DNA from: an uncultured Mediterranea sp.
Lineage (GTDB): Bacteria > Bacteroidota > Bacteroidia > Bacteroidales > Bacteroidaceae
NCBI RefSeq assembly: GCF_902493215.1
Contig: NZ_CABUOL010000003.1
Coordinates: forward strand, 1 to 64,000
Direction of reading: 5' to 3'
Length of the DNA: 64,000 nucleotides
Part shown: positions 9,039 to 19,103 of the stretch, one piece after another
Layout of the letters: every line of letters starts with the position of its first letter
How positions within the stretch are numbered: position 1 is the first letter of the stretch
Translations under genes and position numbers: made by a program
Notes under the pieces: generated by a model
Told to the model about the DNA's origin: nothing
What the model saw: the letters and a program-made list of their open reading frames with translations, nothing else
Databases searched by the model: none

Positions 9039-10130
9039 ATGAATATGAAAACAATCATAACAACAATATATTATATCTTATTATCTACATTTGCAATTAA
9101 TGCACAAATCCAATGGTTCAATCCGATTGAAACAGAAGGTTTTTCCTGTATTCATAATCAAGGATGGAATGAGAACGGGGGAAATTATAACCGTTTTCCC
9201 AATCGAGCCCAAAAACAAGTAAGGGCAGCCGTCTGGAATCTTTCTTGCCAATCAGCAGGTTTGGCCATTCGTTTTGTAACAAATGCTCAACAAATTAAAA
9301 TACGTTACCAGGTAACAGGAGGTTATAGTATGCCCCATATGCCTGCTACAGGCGTTTCTGGAGTAGACTTATATGTATGGAATGGTAATACTCCACATAT
9401 TTGCTATACCAATTATCAGTTTGCAGACACAATACGATTCAACTATGCCGTAGACCGTACAAAAAAGAAAACAAAAGAAGAAAAGTTATACGAACTATAT
9501 TTACCTCTTTATAATGGAATTAAATGGTTGGAAATTGGTGTGGATGCCAATGACAAGTTCACATTTATCCCTATAAAAAAAGAAAAGCCCGTTGTTGTAT
9601 ACGGCACTTCCATTGCTCAAGGAGCTTGTGCTTCACGCCCCGGAATGGCATGGACCAATATTCTATCTCGGAAATTAAAAGAACCGGTAATTAATTTAGG
9701 ATTTTCAGGCAATGGGAAGTTGGAAAAAGAAGTTATATCCCTATTGACGGAACTGGACGCCAAAGTTTATGTCATCGACTGTATGGCCAACTTATATGAT
9801 CGGTCACCCCAAGAAATCTGTGATTTGGTTATAGCAGCCGTCAAACAAATCCGTTCCAAACGCCATTCACCGATTTTATTAATCGAACATGCCGGTTACA
9901 GTAATGCCTACACAAATAAAAAGTGGAATGACGCATACCAAAACACAAATCGGGGATTAAAAATGGCATACAAGATTCTACAGCAAGACAATACCGAAAA
10001 ATTATATTATTTGTCTAAAGAAGAACTGGGGTTAGACCCAGACTCTTGGGTAGACTATGTACACCCATCAGACTATGGTATGATACAACAATCCAATGCC
10101 ATACACATCAAGCTGAAAGAAATCATATAA
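9039..10130 (+). CDS. Secreted SGNH/GDSL-family esterase
   Basis: This 363-residue protein has a signal peptide (ending around AINAQ, residue 23). An N-terminal beta-sandwich (about 24-175) is followed by an SGNH hydrolase domain. The motifs visible are the block-I nucleophile in VVVYGTSIAQG (Ser191), the block with Asn in GFSGNG, and the block-V Asp-His pair in DYVHP (Asp339, His342). The two-domain layout is that of carbohydrate esterases such as the CE2-like and CE20-like enzymes, which remove acyl groups from glycans. It opens the AT-rich enzyme block of the PUL. The acetyl substrate is inferred. Confidence 0.82.
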   Translation: MNMKTIITTIYYILLSTFAINAQIQWFNPIETEGFSCIHNQGWNENGGNYNRFPNRAQKQVRAAVWNLSCQSAGLAIRFVTNAQQIKIRYQVTGGYSMPHMPATGVSGVDLYVWNGNTPHICYTNYQFADTIRFNYAVDRTKKKTKEEKLYELYLPLYNGIKWLEIGVDANDKFTFIPIKKEKPVVVYGTSIAQGACASRPGMAWTNILSRKLKEPVINLGFSGNGKLEKEVISLLTELDAKVYVIDCMANLYDRSPQEICDLVIAAVKQIRSKRHSPILLIEHAGYSNAYTNKKWNDAYQNTNRGLKMAYKILQQDNTEKLYYLSKEELGLDPDSWVDYVHPSDYGMIQQSNAIHIKLKEII

Positions 10131-10164
10131 AATAAATAGGTTTTACATAAAAAAACATTCCACC

Positions 10165-11574
10165 ATGAAAAAACTGATCATATTATCTTTATGCCTGTTG
10201 TTTACAATCTCCCTACCCACTAAGGGACAAATACGTTTGGCTTCCATCTTTAAAGACCACATGGTCCTGCAACAAAATTCAAAAGTAAATGTATGGGGCT
10301 GGGGAACTCCTGGTTCTAAGTTCAAGATGGTTGGAGAATGGAATCTGAAAGATACGATTGTGGTTCCTGTCGACAACTGGGGACGATGGAAAACGCAAAT
10401 ACAAACCAATCAGGCTGGAGGTCCTTATGAAATACGTATCCTTGACTCAGGCAGCTCTACAGTAATATTGAAAGATGTCATGCTGGGGGAAGTATGGTTG
10501 TGTAGTGGACAATCCAATATGGAATGGACTTATAACCACAAACTGGGCAACCCCGAAAAAGAAATTCCTGCTGCCAATTACCCCAATATACGAATTTTCA
10601 CCGTTGATAAAGTAGCCTCCGCCAATCAGCAAGATTTATGCGAAGGCCGATGGGAGGCTTGTACTCCTGACGTAATGAAACGCAGCAGTGCAGTAGCCTA
10701 TTTCTATGCACGCCAATTGCATAAGCAACTCAACGTACCCATTGGAGTCATTGTTTCCTGTTGGGGAGGCACCAATGCCGAAACCTGGCTGGAGGATTCC
10801 ATTGTAAAGACTGATTCCGAATTAAAGAAAGCAAGCAGTTTACATATACCCTACGCTTGGTGGCCCTACGAACCAGGAGTATGTTACAATGCAATGATTC
10901 ATCCCCTCGTTCCCTATACTTTAGCCGGATTCATCTGGTACCAGGGAGAAGCCAATGTGGGTAAAGGCATATTCCCCGTATACGACAAACTTATGAGAAA
11001 GCTGATTAGCAGCTGGCGAAATGACTTCGGCAAAGATTTACCGTTCTATTTTGTCCAAATAGCTCCATTCAATTACAACAAAGACTCATATGCCAATTAT
11101 TTACGAGAACAACAGGCACAAACTGCATTATATCCCAATACCAAAATGATTGTCATATCCGATTTATTGGATGGCAATGTAAATAACATACACCCACTAA
11201 ACAAATGGGATGTAGGAGATCGACTGGCCAATCTGGCACTCACCTATACCTACGGCATCAAAGGACGTCCCCACCTTTATCCACGATTTGAAAAAATGGA
11301 AATAAAAGGAAGAAAAGCATACTTGTCTTTCAAGGATTCACCCGGTATTGAAATTCGAGGGAAAAAAATCAGGGACCTGCAGGTTGCAGGAAGTGACTCC
11401 ATATTTGTAGATGCTGAAGCAAAGGTGGTAGACGGGAAATTAGTTGTCTGGAGTCGTAATGTGAAAGATATCAAGGCTGTACGTTATGCATTTACCAATA
11501 CGGCCATAGGGAACTTATTCAGTACCGAAGGACTTCCCGTCATTCCCTTTCGAACAGATTCATTCAATTTATAA
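10165..11574 (+). CDS. Sialate O-acetylesterase-like carbohydrate esterase
   Basis: This 469-residue protein has a signal peptide ending near TKG-Q. It has the sialate O-acetylesterase family layout: an N-terminal beta domain beginning RLASIFKDHMVLQQ, then an SGNH domain with catalytic Ser117 in WLCSGQSNMEW, the motif FIWYQGEAN, and a likely Asp/His pair near IHPLNKWDVGDR. These enzymes remove O-acetyl groups from sialic acid or other sugars and so expose them to glycosidases. It starts 35 bp after the SGNH gene and is probably co-transcribed. Family members with other acetyl-sugar substrates exist, so the sialate specificity is only nominal. Confidence 0.88.
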   Translation: MKKLIILSLCLLFTISLPTKGQIRLASIFKDHMVLQQNSKVNVWGWGTPGSKFKMVGEWNLKDTIVVPVDNWGRWKTQIQTNQAGGPYEIRILDSGSSTVILKDVMLGEVWLCSGQSNMEWTYNHKLGNPEKEIPAANYPNIRIFTVDKVASANQQDLCEGRWEACTPDVMKRSSAVAYFYARQLHKQLNVPIGVIVSCWGGTNAETWLEDSIVKTDSELKKASSLHIPYAWWPYEPGVCYNAMIHPLVPYTLAGFIWYQGEANVGKGIFPVYDKLMRKLISSWRNDFGKDLPFYFVQIAPFNYNKDSYANYLREQQAQTALYPNTKMIVISDLLDGNVNNIHPLNKWDVGDRLANLALTYTYGIKGRPHLYPRFEKMEIKGRKAYLSFKDSPGIEIRGKKIRDLQVAGSDSIFVDAEAKVVDGKLVVWSRNVKDIKAVRYAFTNTAIGNLFSTEGLPVIPFRTDSFNL

Positions 11575-11607
11575 AACTAATACAAACTCATTTAAACAAC
11601 AAGTATC

Positions 11608-12591
11608 ATGAGAACAATTATTATACTCTTAATTACATTCGCCGCGACCTTCACATCATCCTTTGCATCTTGTCAGAAAGATAAAAAAGGTACCATCCGC
11701 TTTGCCATTGTATCCGATTTGCATGCACCCGACCTACCCGACGGAAAAGAACGTATGCAAGCTGTAGTAGATGCCGCCAATGAAAATAAGGTGGATTTCT
11801 TAATCCAATTGGGCGATTTTATCCGTTTGGATAGTGCCAGCCAACCACTAAGAGAAATCTGGAATGAATATAAAGGCGAAAAATTTCATGTATTGGGCAA
11901 CCATGATCTAGACAAATATTCAAAAGAGGAATTTGTAGCCGGCTTTGGTATGCCGGGAAGATATTATTCTTTTGACAGGGGTGATTTCCATTTCATCATT
12001 TTAGACGGGAACAATCTATTCGACGGAAAAAAATACATCCCATACAACAAAGCCAACTACTACGTAGACATGAAAAAAAGAGAGTTCATGGATCCGGAGC
12101 AGATGGAATGGCTAAAGAAAGATTTGGCCAGCACAGATAAGCGTTGCATCCTCTTTTCCCACCAAAGCATTGACCGTGCAATGGGAAATGGATACGATGT
12201 AAGAGACATTTTGGAAGCTGAAAATCGTAGAGCAGGTTTCAAGAAAGTCGTAGTGGCCTTCAGTGGACACAACCATAGCAATTATGTAGATGAAATCAAT
12301 GGCATTACCTATGTCCAAATCAACAGCGCATCATACGTTTGGGTTGGAGATGAAACACAAACAGAAAAACGATATCCGAAAGAGATTAACCAAAAATACT
12401 CCTTGCTGAAATACTCCATGACATTTGACAAGCCTCTGTATGGGATCGTCACTGTGAACAAAAAAGGAATGTCGATGAAAGGTACAGAAGGAAAATTTCT
12501 TCCTCCCACCCCTGAAGAAATTGGATTACCCAAGAAATTAGGCAGCTTCCCGTTAGTGCCATACATTAAAGATTTTCATATCGATTTCTAA
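11608..12591 (+). CDS. Secreted calcineurin-like metallophosphoesterase
   Basis: This 327-residue protein has a signal ending near FASC (Cys22), possibly a lipoprotein. All metal-binding motifs of the calcineurin-like superfamily are visible: SDLH at about residue 36, QLGDF at about 70, LGNHDL at about 95, FSHQS at about 184 and SGHNH at about 216. It is therefore expected to be an active dinuclear metal phosphatase or phosphodiesterase in the periplasm or on the surface. It is the first of four phosphoesterases in the locus. The substrate is unknown. Confidence 0.88.
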   Translation: MRTIIILLITFAATFTSSFASCQKDKKGTIRFAIVSDLHAPDLPDGKERMQAVVDAANENKVDFLIQLGDFIRLDSASQPLREIWNEYKGEKFHVLGNHDLDKYSKEEFVAGFGMPGRYYSFDRGDFHFIILDGNNLFDGKKYIPYNKANYYVDMKKREFMDPEQMEWLKKDLASTDKRCILFSHQSIDRAMGNGYDVRDILEAENRRAGFKKVVVAFSGHNHSNYVDEINGITYVQINSASYVWVGDETQTEKRYPKEINQKYSLLKYSMTFDKPLYGIVTVNKKGMSMKGTEGKFLPPTPEEIGLPKKLGSFPLVPYIKDFHIDF

Positions 12592-12603
12592 CTCTATGAC
12601 CTA

Positions 12604-14148
12604 ATGACGATGGATATAATATACCAAACGTACAAATGGATATCATTTGCATTAATCAGTGGTTTATCTTTATCAAGCTGCTCTATTAAAAAAGAATATC
12701 AGCCAAACATCCATACAGTGAAGAGTCCTCAAGGTACGGAAGTATTCCAACCGGATTCCGCGTCGATAGCCAGCCATTATACTATACCTCAATGGTTTTC
12801 AGACAGCAAATTCGGAATATTCATACATTGGGGACCAGCTTCCGTACCGGCATACGACGGATGGTACGCCCGAAACATGTATGACATTAACAGCCATGTA
12901 CACAAATATCACACCGAAAAATATGGTCCGGTAACAGAATTCGGTTTCAAAGATTTCATCCCCATGTTTAAGGCTGAAAAATTCAATCCACAGGCATGGG
13001 CACGCCTGTTCAAAGAAGCTGGAGCACGATATGTGGTACCTGTAGCTGAGCATCACGATGGATTTGCTCTTTACAACAGTACGTTTAACCCATGGAATTC
13101 TGTAGAAATGGGACCTAAAAAAGACTTAATCAAAGAATTGCGTGAGGCTATTTTAGCAGAAGGCCTACATTTTGGGCTTTCATCCCACCGGGCTGAAAAT
13201 TGTTGGTTCTATAATGAAGGAATGAAAATTCCCTCTGATGTTCAAGACACTACCATAACCTTGTATGGAGAACGTATTGCCGGACCTGACGGCCCCACCC
13301 TCTCTCCGGAAGTTGTCAATCACGAAGGTTCCAATGAACATTCACGTCTAAACTGGCTTACACATATGTATGAGTTAATAGACCAATACCAACCCGAACT
13401 TTTGTACTTTGACTGGACAGTTGGTAAAAAGCCCTTCCAGGAAACCTTTTACAAATTCATGGCCTATTATTATAACAATGCTTTGGACTGGAAAAAGGAA
13501 GTTGTAGTCAATACCAAATTTGGATACGGAGACAACATACAAGTTTTTGACATAGAAAGAGGCAAATCTGACGAAATCAAACCCTACCCCTGGCAAACCG
13601 ATACATCTATAGGCAAAATTTTCTGGTTTTATCAGAAAGACGAAAGCGATTTGAAATCGCCTGACCATATCATAGACGATTTGGTAGACATAGTAAGCAA
13701 AAACGGGAATCTATTATTAAATGTCGGCCCCCGTGCAGACGGTACAATTCCTGAAAGCCAACAAAAGGTATTACACGAGATAGGCAAATGGCTGCAAGTG
13801 AATGGAGAGGCCATTTACGAAACCCGACCATGGGTTAAGGCAGGCGAAGGTCCTAATAGAGGCACACACGGTTCTATGACAGACAGCCAACAATCAATCT
13901 ATACTCCTGAAGATATTCGTTTCACATCTCGAAAAGATACATTATATGCCATTGTCTTGTCGTGGAGCAAAGATTCCGTCCTTATTAAATCGTTAGGAAA
14001 GGGACAGAAAGATTCTTTTTCTGTTCATTCAGTATCTATGTTAGGAAGTAATGCAAAGTTAGAATGGAAACAAAAGCCAGAAGGATTATTGGTTCACTTC
14101 CCCCAAATACAACCCACAGATTATGCGCATGTTTTAAAAATCAAATAA
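12604..14148 (+). CDS. GH29 alpha-L-fucosidase (first copy)
   Basis: This 514-residue protein has a lipobox ending at Cys26 (LSSC). The GH29 barrel is evident from KFGIFIHWGPASVPAYDGWYAR, VPVAEHHDGFALY, the predicted nucleophile Asp270 in LLYFDW, and GNLLLNVGPRADGTIP, followed by a C-terminal beta domain. GH29 enzymes release alpha-linked L-fucose with retention of configuration. The WYARNMY substitution region and the overall match resemble the broad GH29-A group. It begins 12 bp after the phosphoesterase gene. The start is probable: ATG codons lie at residues 1 and 3. Confidence 0.95.
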   Translation: MTMDIIYQTYKWISFALISGLSLSSCSIKKEYQPNIHTVKSPQGTEVFQPDSASIASHYTIPQWFSDSKFGIFIHWGPASVPAYDGWYARNMYDINSHVHKYHTEKYGPVTEFGFKDFIPMFKAEKFNPQAWARLFKEAGARYVVPVAEHHDGFALYNSTFNPWNSVEMGPKKDLIKELREAILAEGLHFGLSSHRAENCWFYNEGMKIPSDVQDTTITLYGERIAGPDGPTLSPEVVNHEGSNEHSRLNWLTHMYELIDQYQPELLYFDWTVGKKPFQETFYKFMAYYYNNALDWKKEVVVNTKFGYGDNIQVFDIERGKSDEIKPYPWQTDTSIGKIFWFYQKDESDLKSPDHIIDDLVDIVSKNGNLLLNVGPRADGTIPESQQKVLHEIGKWLQVNGEAIYETRPWVKAGEGPNRGTHGSMTDSQQSIYTPEDIRFTSRKDTLYAIVLSWSKDSVLIKSLGKGQKDSFSVHSVSMLGSNAKLEWKQKPEGLLVHFPQIQPTDYAHVLKIK

Positions 14149-14179
14149 GTCAAATCACTACACTATTCAAAAAGTAAAA

Positions 14180-15595
14180 ATGAAGCAAATCCATACAGCA
14201 ATCATAATCATTATATCATTAATTACCTCTTGTTCCCCTCACAAGAACAATCACACTTCAGTTATCATACCCAATAAACAGCAACAGGAATGGGCTGAAG
14301 CTGAAATTGGAGTCTTGATCCATTTCGACATGCCAACTTTTCATAAGGATTACAATTGGCGAAATTGGGGAACCCATCCTGATGCTTCCACATTCAATCC
14401 CAGTCAGCTGAATACGGACCAATGGCTGGAAACAGCTCAGAAACTAGGTGCCAAATATGCAGTATTAGTTGCCAAACATTGTAGCGGTTTCAGTCTATGG
14501 CCTACAGAAGCACATGAATACAGCATAAAAAATTCGCCTTGGAAAAATGGGAAGGGAGACATTGTGGCCGACTTTATCGCTTCATGTAAGAAATATGGCA
14601 TCAAACCTGGCATTTATGCCAGCACTACCGCAAACGGTTATCTATATGTTAACAATCCGGGCAAAGTACAAAAAGGCAGTCCTGTCAGCCAAGAAGAGTA
14701 CAACCAAATCGTCGTTCAACAACTCACTGAGCTTTGGAGTAATTATGGAGAATTATTTGAAATCTGGTTTGATGGTGGTGTCCTTGGGAAGAAACAGGGA
14801 GGAGCTGATGTATTGTCTTTAGTACAAAAACTACAGCCTAATGCCGTCGCTTTTCAAGGGCCATATGGACACCCCAATCTTGTACGCTGGGTCGGCAATG
14901 AAGAAGGAGTAGCCCCATATCCGTGCTGGGCAACCTGTGATTCAACCACCAATGCAGATGGCACGTGTGTCATTGAAGGACTTCATGGAAATGCATACGC
15001 CAGCTATTGGTGTCCCGGTGAATCAGACTTCACCTTACGATGGAACCGTTCTTACCAGGGCGGATGGTTTTGGACAGCAGGCCAAGACAGCATGATGTAT
15101 ACGGTTCCAGAACTTCTGACGAAATACGAAACCAGTGTTGGCCGTAATACGAACATGTTACTGGGGCTGGTCATTGACAACCGCGGCTTGGTTCCGGATG
15201 CAGATGCCAAGCGCATTGAAGAATTCGGGCAGGAAATTGCCCGTCAATATAGTTCTCCAATGATGCAAATCCAAGGAACAGGCAATGAATATACACTCGT
15301 TTTTGAAAAAGTAACAGATATAAACCGGGTTATTATCCAAGAAGATATTACGAAAGGCGAACGTGTTTTGAAATACAAACTGGAAGGCCAAAAGAATGGG
15401 AAGTGGGAGATATTGGATGAAGGTTCCTGTATCGGGCACAAACGTATTGTCAAATTTGAATCCCAGCCATTGAAAGCTATCCGATTAATTATAAATGAGT
15501 CAAAAGCAGAACCTAACATCAGAAATTTTGCTGTTTATAAGACTCTAGAAAAGGATTTGAACCATCAAGCAAACGAGATGGACTCAAAACAATAA
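14180..15595 (+). CDS. GH29 alpha-L-fucosidase (second copy, distant)
   Basis: This 471-residue lipoprotein (lipobox ending at Cys18, ITSC) has GH29 hallmarks: IGVLIHFDMPTF, AVLVAKHCSGFSLWPT, the nucleophile Asp198 in EIWFDGG, and NTNMLLGLVIDNRG. The C-terminus carries a beta-sandwich after about residue 345. It is only distantly similar to the upstream fucosidase, and the small size and CSGFSLWP motif suggest the linkage-restricted GH29-B group. Two divergent fucosidases in one operon imply fucose in more than one linkage. Neighbours are spaced by about 30 bp. Confidence 0.93.
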   Translation: MKQIHTAIIIIISLITSCSPHKNNHTSVIIPNKQQQEWAEAEIGVLIHFDMPTFHKDYNWRNWGTHPDASTFNPSQLNTDQWLETAQKLGAKYAVLVAKHCSGFSLWPTEAHEYSIKNSPWKNGKGDIVADFIASCKKYGIKPGIYASTTANGYLYVNNPGKVQKGSPVSQEEYNQIVVQQLTELWSNYGELFEIWFDGGVLGKKQGGADVLSLVQKLQPNAVAFQGPYGHPNLVRWVGNEEGVAPYPCWATCDSTTNADGTCVIEGLHGNAYASYWCPGESDFTLRWNRSYQGGWFWTAGQDSMMYTVPELLTKYETSVGRNTNMLLGLVIDNRGLVPDADAKRIEEFGQEIARQYSSPMMQIQGTGNEYTLVFEKVTDINRVIIQEDITKGERVLKYKLEGQKNGKWEILDEGSCIGHKRIVKFESQPLKAIRLIINESKAEPNIRNFAVYKTLEKDLNHQANEMDSKQ

Positions 15596-15632
15596 CGTAT
15601 TATCAAAAACATGTCCAATTAATAGCAATGAA

Positions 15633-16592
15633 ATGAAAAACTCCCGAAGAAATTTTCTAAAACAAGGATTCTGGGGACTCTGTGCATTGGGTACAGCTGC
15701 CCTGCCCCTACAATCCATCACAGGTGCCCCACTTGTTTTCAAACGGAACAAGAAAGGTATAGCCCGAAGAGTCGTTCTGTTGTCACTTGACGGCATCTGC
15801 GTGGAAGGATTCAAGAAAGCCCACACTCCGAATTTGGACAATCTTCTTGCCCAAGGTACTCTTTCGCTAAAAACAAGAGTGGTCATGCCTTCGGTAACCT
15901 TGCCCAACTGGACAAGCCATCTGACAGGAAGTGGTCCTGAGCTCCATGGAGTAGTCAATAACGAATGGACGATTGACAAATACAAGCTTCCGGCCGTAGA
16001 AACAGATGCAGACGGTTATTATCCTTCTGTATTCAAAATTCTGAAAGACAATATTACAGACGTGAAAACAGCCTTCTATTACAATTGGGCCAATCTGATT
16101 TATCCTTATAACCCAAAATATCTGGATGAAACCAGTTATTTGGAAAACGATGCTTATGTTCCCAATTATGAAAAAGCATTGAACTTCATGAAGGAAAACA
16201 GAAACCATCCGACGTTGGTCTTTCTCTATTCTGTACACACCGATCATGCCGGGCACAAACACAAATGGATGTCGCCCGAATACATCCGCTCCATTGAAGA
16301 AGCAGACCTGGAAATCGGGAAGTTACTGAATCAGATGCAATCGGAGGGCCTGACAGAAGACACTCATTTCCTTTTTCTGACCGATCATGGCGGCATCAAT
16401 TACGGACATGGAGGAGTCAGTGTAGAAGAAATGATTGTTCCTTGGGGAATCGCAGGTCCCGGCATCAAGGAAGGAGCCGTTCTTTCAGAACCGAACAACA
16501 CAGTAAATACAGCATCCGTTATCCTCCGCCTGTTCGGAGTAAAATCACCGTTGTGCTGGACTGGAGAAGTCCCCGAATCTCTATTCAAATAA
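15633..16592 (+). CDS. Tat-exported alkaline-phosphatase-superfamily phosphodiesterase
   Basis: This 319-residue protein opens with a textbook twin-arginine signal (NSRRNFLKQGF), so it is exported folded with its metals. The nucleotide pyrophosphatase/phosphodiesterase motifs are all present: metal-binding LSLDGI, the nucleophile Thr in MPSVTLPNWTSHLTG, HTDHAGHKH and FLTDHGGINYGHGG. It should be a dizinc phosphodiesterase or pyrophosphatase. The gene lies between fucosidase 2 and the MPE-PQQ gene. At 319 residues it is shorter than typical 400-residue members but keeps every core motif. The substrate is unknown. Confidence 0.87.
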   Translation: MKNSRRNFLKQGFWGLCALGTAALPLQSITGAPLVFKRNKKGIARRVVLLSLDGICVEGFKKAHTPNLDNLLAQGTLSLKTRVVMPSVTLPNWTSHLTGSGPELHGVVNNEWTIDKYKLPAVETDADGYYPSVFKILKDNITDVKTAFYYNWANLIYPYNPKYLDETSYLENDAYVPNYEKALNFMKENRNHPTLVFLYSVHTDHAGHKHKWMSPEYIRSIEEADLEIGKLLNQMQSEGLTEDTHFLFLTDHGGINYGHGGVSVEEMIVPWGIAGPGIKEGAVLSEPNNTVNTASVILRLFGVKSPLCWTGEVPESLFK

Positions 16593-16616
16593 GCAAAAAC
16601 ATCAAACATAAACCCA

Positions 16617-19103
16617 ATGTCTACAAAAGAAATTATCTCATCAGCCATCAGCCTGTGTCTGGCTCCCTTGCTGGCAACAGCAAGTCCCTATACGGGAAAA
16701 GTCTATATTGACGCCAACCAAAACGGTGTCTACGACAAAGGTGAAAAAACAATCAAGAATGTAGCAGTATCCGACGGACTGAATGTAGTCAAGACGTCTG
16801 CTCAGGGAGAATATACCCTACCCGGACATTCTAAAACGCGTTTTCTGTTTATAACCACTCCAAGCGGTTATAAGGCTTCCAGTCACTATCATCGCATTTC
16901 AGACGGAAAAGAATCCTACGACTTCGCCCTCCAGCCATACAACGCGCATATCGGAAACGGAGGAGCCCACCATTTCATTCAAATATCCGACACCGAAATA
17001 TCAGGACCGACAGGTGAAGAAGAATGGGTTTCGGATGTCCGCATATACGCAGCCAACGAACAGGCCGCCTTCATTGTCCATACAGGAGACATCTGTTATG
17101 AAAAAGGATTGAAATCACACAAACCGATGATGAATACCGGGAACATGGATATTCCCATGTATTATTGCATCGGCAATCATGACCTGGTCAAAGGGAAATA
17201 CGGTGAAGAACTGTTCGAACAGATATACGGCCCTGTTTATTACTCCTTCGAAGTAGGAAATACTCATTACATTGTCACCCCCATGTGGCACGGAGACTAT
17301 CGCCCAAGTTATACCATAGAAGATGTATACAACTGGTTAAAGAACGACCTGGCACAAGTTTCAAAAGACAAATCCGTCGTCATATTCAACCATGACTGCC
17401 TGACCACCAACGGAAGATACGTTCTTTCGGCCGGCAAAGGAAAAGAAATCGATCTGGAGGCTCACAACCTGAAAGCCTGGATATATGGGCATTGGCACAT
17501 CAACCGCATTACCCGACACGGAAACGTACTTGCCATCTGTACCTCCACACTTGCCCGCGGAGGAATTGACCATGCAACTTCTGCTTTCCGCTCTATCCGG
17601 ATGGACAAGAACGGTAATATCAGCTCCACCTTACGTTATACGTATATCGACAAACTGATCGAATTGGCTTCCACTTACAATGGCCAGGCTCCTGTTACTC
17701 CAGAAGGTAAACTGCCTGTATCTGTAAACACCTACTCAACAGTGTCAAATACCCGGGAAGTCACCTATAGTTGCCGAATTGGAGACCGCATCATCACTTC
17801 GGGAACACTGAAGCCTAAAACAGACTTCAACTGGTATGGCGAAACAAAACTTCCCGACTGGTGTAAAGGGAAAAGCGTAACGCTGAAAGCCGTTGCCCAC
17901 TTCACAAATGGAGAAACTGCTGTCTGCGAACGATATTTCACATATTCCCCAGTTCCATCTCAAGGTTCTCCTAAGAATAACTGGAGCAATCTGGCAGGGA
18001 ACGCCCAACACGTCGGTATAAGCAAAGACACATTGAAACTTCCCCTAAGTTTGACATGGACCCAAAATGTAGGTTCAAACATATATATGACATCACCAGT
18101 AGTATACAATGGGAATGTCTACATCGCTACCACAGACGAAAATGCAGATAACAAATCGGCAGTCATCTCCCTGGATGGCGTAAAAGGTACCATCCGATGG
18201 ACCTACCCCACCCGTTCTTCCGTAAAAAACACAATAGCGGAGACAAACGGCATATTGTTTGCCCAAGATGCAGACGGATACCTCTATGCTTTAGACGCAG
18301 CAGAGGGTAAACTGTTATGGGAGAAAAAGCTGAACATTTCATTGATACCCGGGCTGAATGACGGTCTGGTCGCTTCTGGAAACAAAGTCTTTGCAGGATC
18401 GGGAAAAGGTCTCTGCGCTTTGAACGCCCAAACCGGAGAATTGCTCTGGCAAAACAAAGCATGGTCACAACGTGAAGGTACAACAGTCACCCTGTCTCTG
18501 AGTCCAAATGGAAGAACGTTGATAGGGGGTGTCCAATGGGGAGCCATGTATGCCAACGATGCCAATACAGGCGATTTCATGTGGAGCAAAAGTGAAAACG
18601 GAATTAGAAACAGAGCTTCTTCTCCTGCCATGTACAATGGAATCATGTATTTCCTGTCACAAAAATCCCTGTTTGCCCTGTCACCAGAGTCCGGTGAAAT
18701 ACTGTTTCAGAAAGAACTTCCTTATTCGGTAGACGTCACCTCTACTCCGCTGGTAACAGAAAGTGAAATCATTTTCGGTACGTCTGCAGAAGGTTTGATA
18801 GCTCTCGACCGCCAGACTCTAAAGGAAAAATGGAGATTCCGTACAGAAAAAGCCCTGATTTACACAGCGCCCTACACAAACGGTCAGTCGGCACAAATTG
18901 AATGCAGCCCCATACTTTCGGGTGACGCCGTACTCATCGGTGCATCGGATGGAGTATTCTATGCCATCAAACGTCAAAACGGAGCATTACTCTGGAGGCA
19001 TCGGACAGGAGCACCCATCCTGACAACAGGTGCCATATCGGGAAATATGTTCTTTGGAGCAGACTACGCAGGCAATGTATACGGATTTAAAGCAGAAGAC
19101 TAA
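16617..19103 (+). CDS. Metallophosphoesterase fused to a PQQ-type beta-propeller
   Basis: This 828-residue protein has an N-terminal signal (cleavage near ATAS). A small beta domain (about 23-110, VYIDANQNGVYDKGEK) resembles the N-domain of secreted calcineurin phosphoesterases. A catalytic domain (about 115-340) carries ISDTE, HTGDICY, IGNHDL, FNHDC and YGHWH. After a linker beta domain come at least six PQQ-like propeller repeats (about 475-828), for example GYLYALDAAEGKLLWEKKL and GVFYAIKRQNGALLWRHR. The propeller is likely a binding scaffold rather than a quinone enzyme. The fusion is found in some Bacteroidota, but its role in a PUL is not established. Confidence 0.87.
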   Translation: MSTKEIISSAISLCLAPLLATASPYTGKVYIDANQNGVYDKGEKTIKNVAVSDGLNVVKTSAQGEYTLPGHSKTRFLFITTPSGYKASSHYHRISDGKESYDFALQPYNAHIGNGGAHHFIQISDTEISGPTGEEEWVSDVRIYAANEQAAFIVHTGDICYEKGLKSHKPMMNTGNMDIPMYYCIGNHDLVKGKYGEELFEQIYGPVYYSFEVGNTHYIVTPMWHGDYRPSYTIEDVYNWLKNDLAQVSKDKSVVIFNHDCLTTNGRYVLSAGKGKEIDLEAHNLKAWIYGHWHINRITRHGNVLAICTSTLARGGIDHATSAFRSIRMDKNGNISSTLRYTYIDKLIELASTYNGQAPVTPEGKLPVSVNTYSTVSNTREVTYSCRIGDRIITSGTLKPKTDFNWYGETKLPDWCKGKSVTLKAVAHFTNGETAVCERYFTYSPVPSQGSPKNNWSNLAGNAQHVGISKDTLKLPLSLTWTQNVGSNIYMTSPVVYNGNVYIATTDENADNKSAVISLDGVKGTIRWTYPTRSSVKNTIAETNGILFAQDADGYLYALDAAEGKLLWEKKLNISLIPGLNDGLVASGNKVFAGSGKGLCALNAQTGELLWQNKAWSQREGTTVTLSLSPNGRTLIGGVQWGAMYANDANTGDFMWSKSENGIRNRASSPAMYNGIMYFLSQKSLFALSPESGEILFQKELPYSVDVTSTPLVTESEIIFGTSAEGLIALDRQTLKEKWRFRTEKALIYTAPYTNGQSAQIECSPILSGDAVLIGASDGVFYAIKRQNGALLWRHRTGAPILTTGAISGNMFFGADYAGNVYGFKAED

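Noticed and set aside
12604..15595. Possible recent duplication giving the two GH29 genes
   Set aside because: The two proteins share only family motifs. Signal sequences, active-site contexts (LYFDW against WFDGG) and C-terminal domains differ, so they are old paralogues or separate acquisitions.
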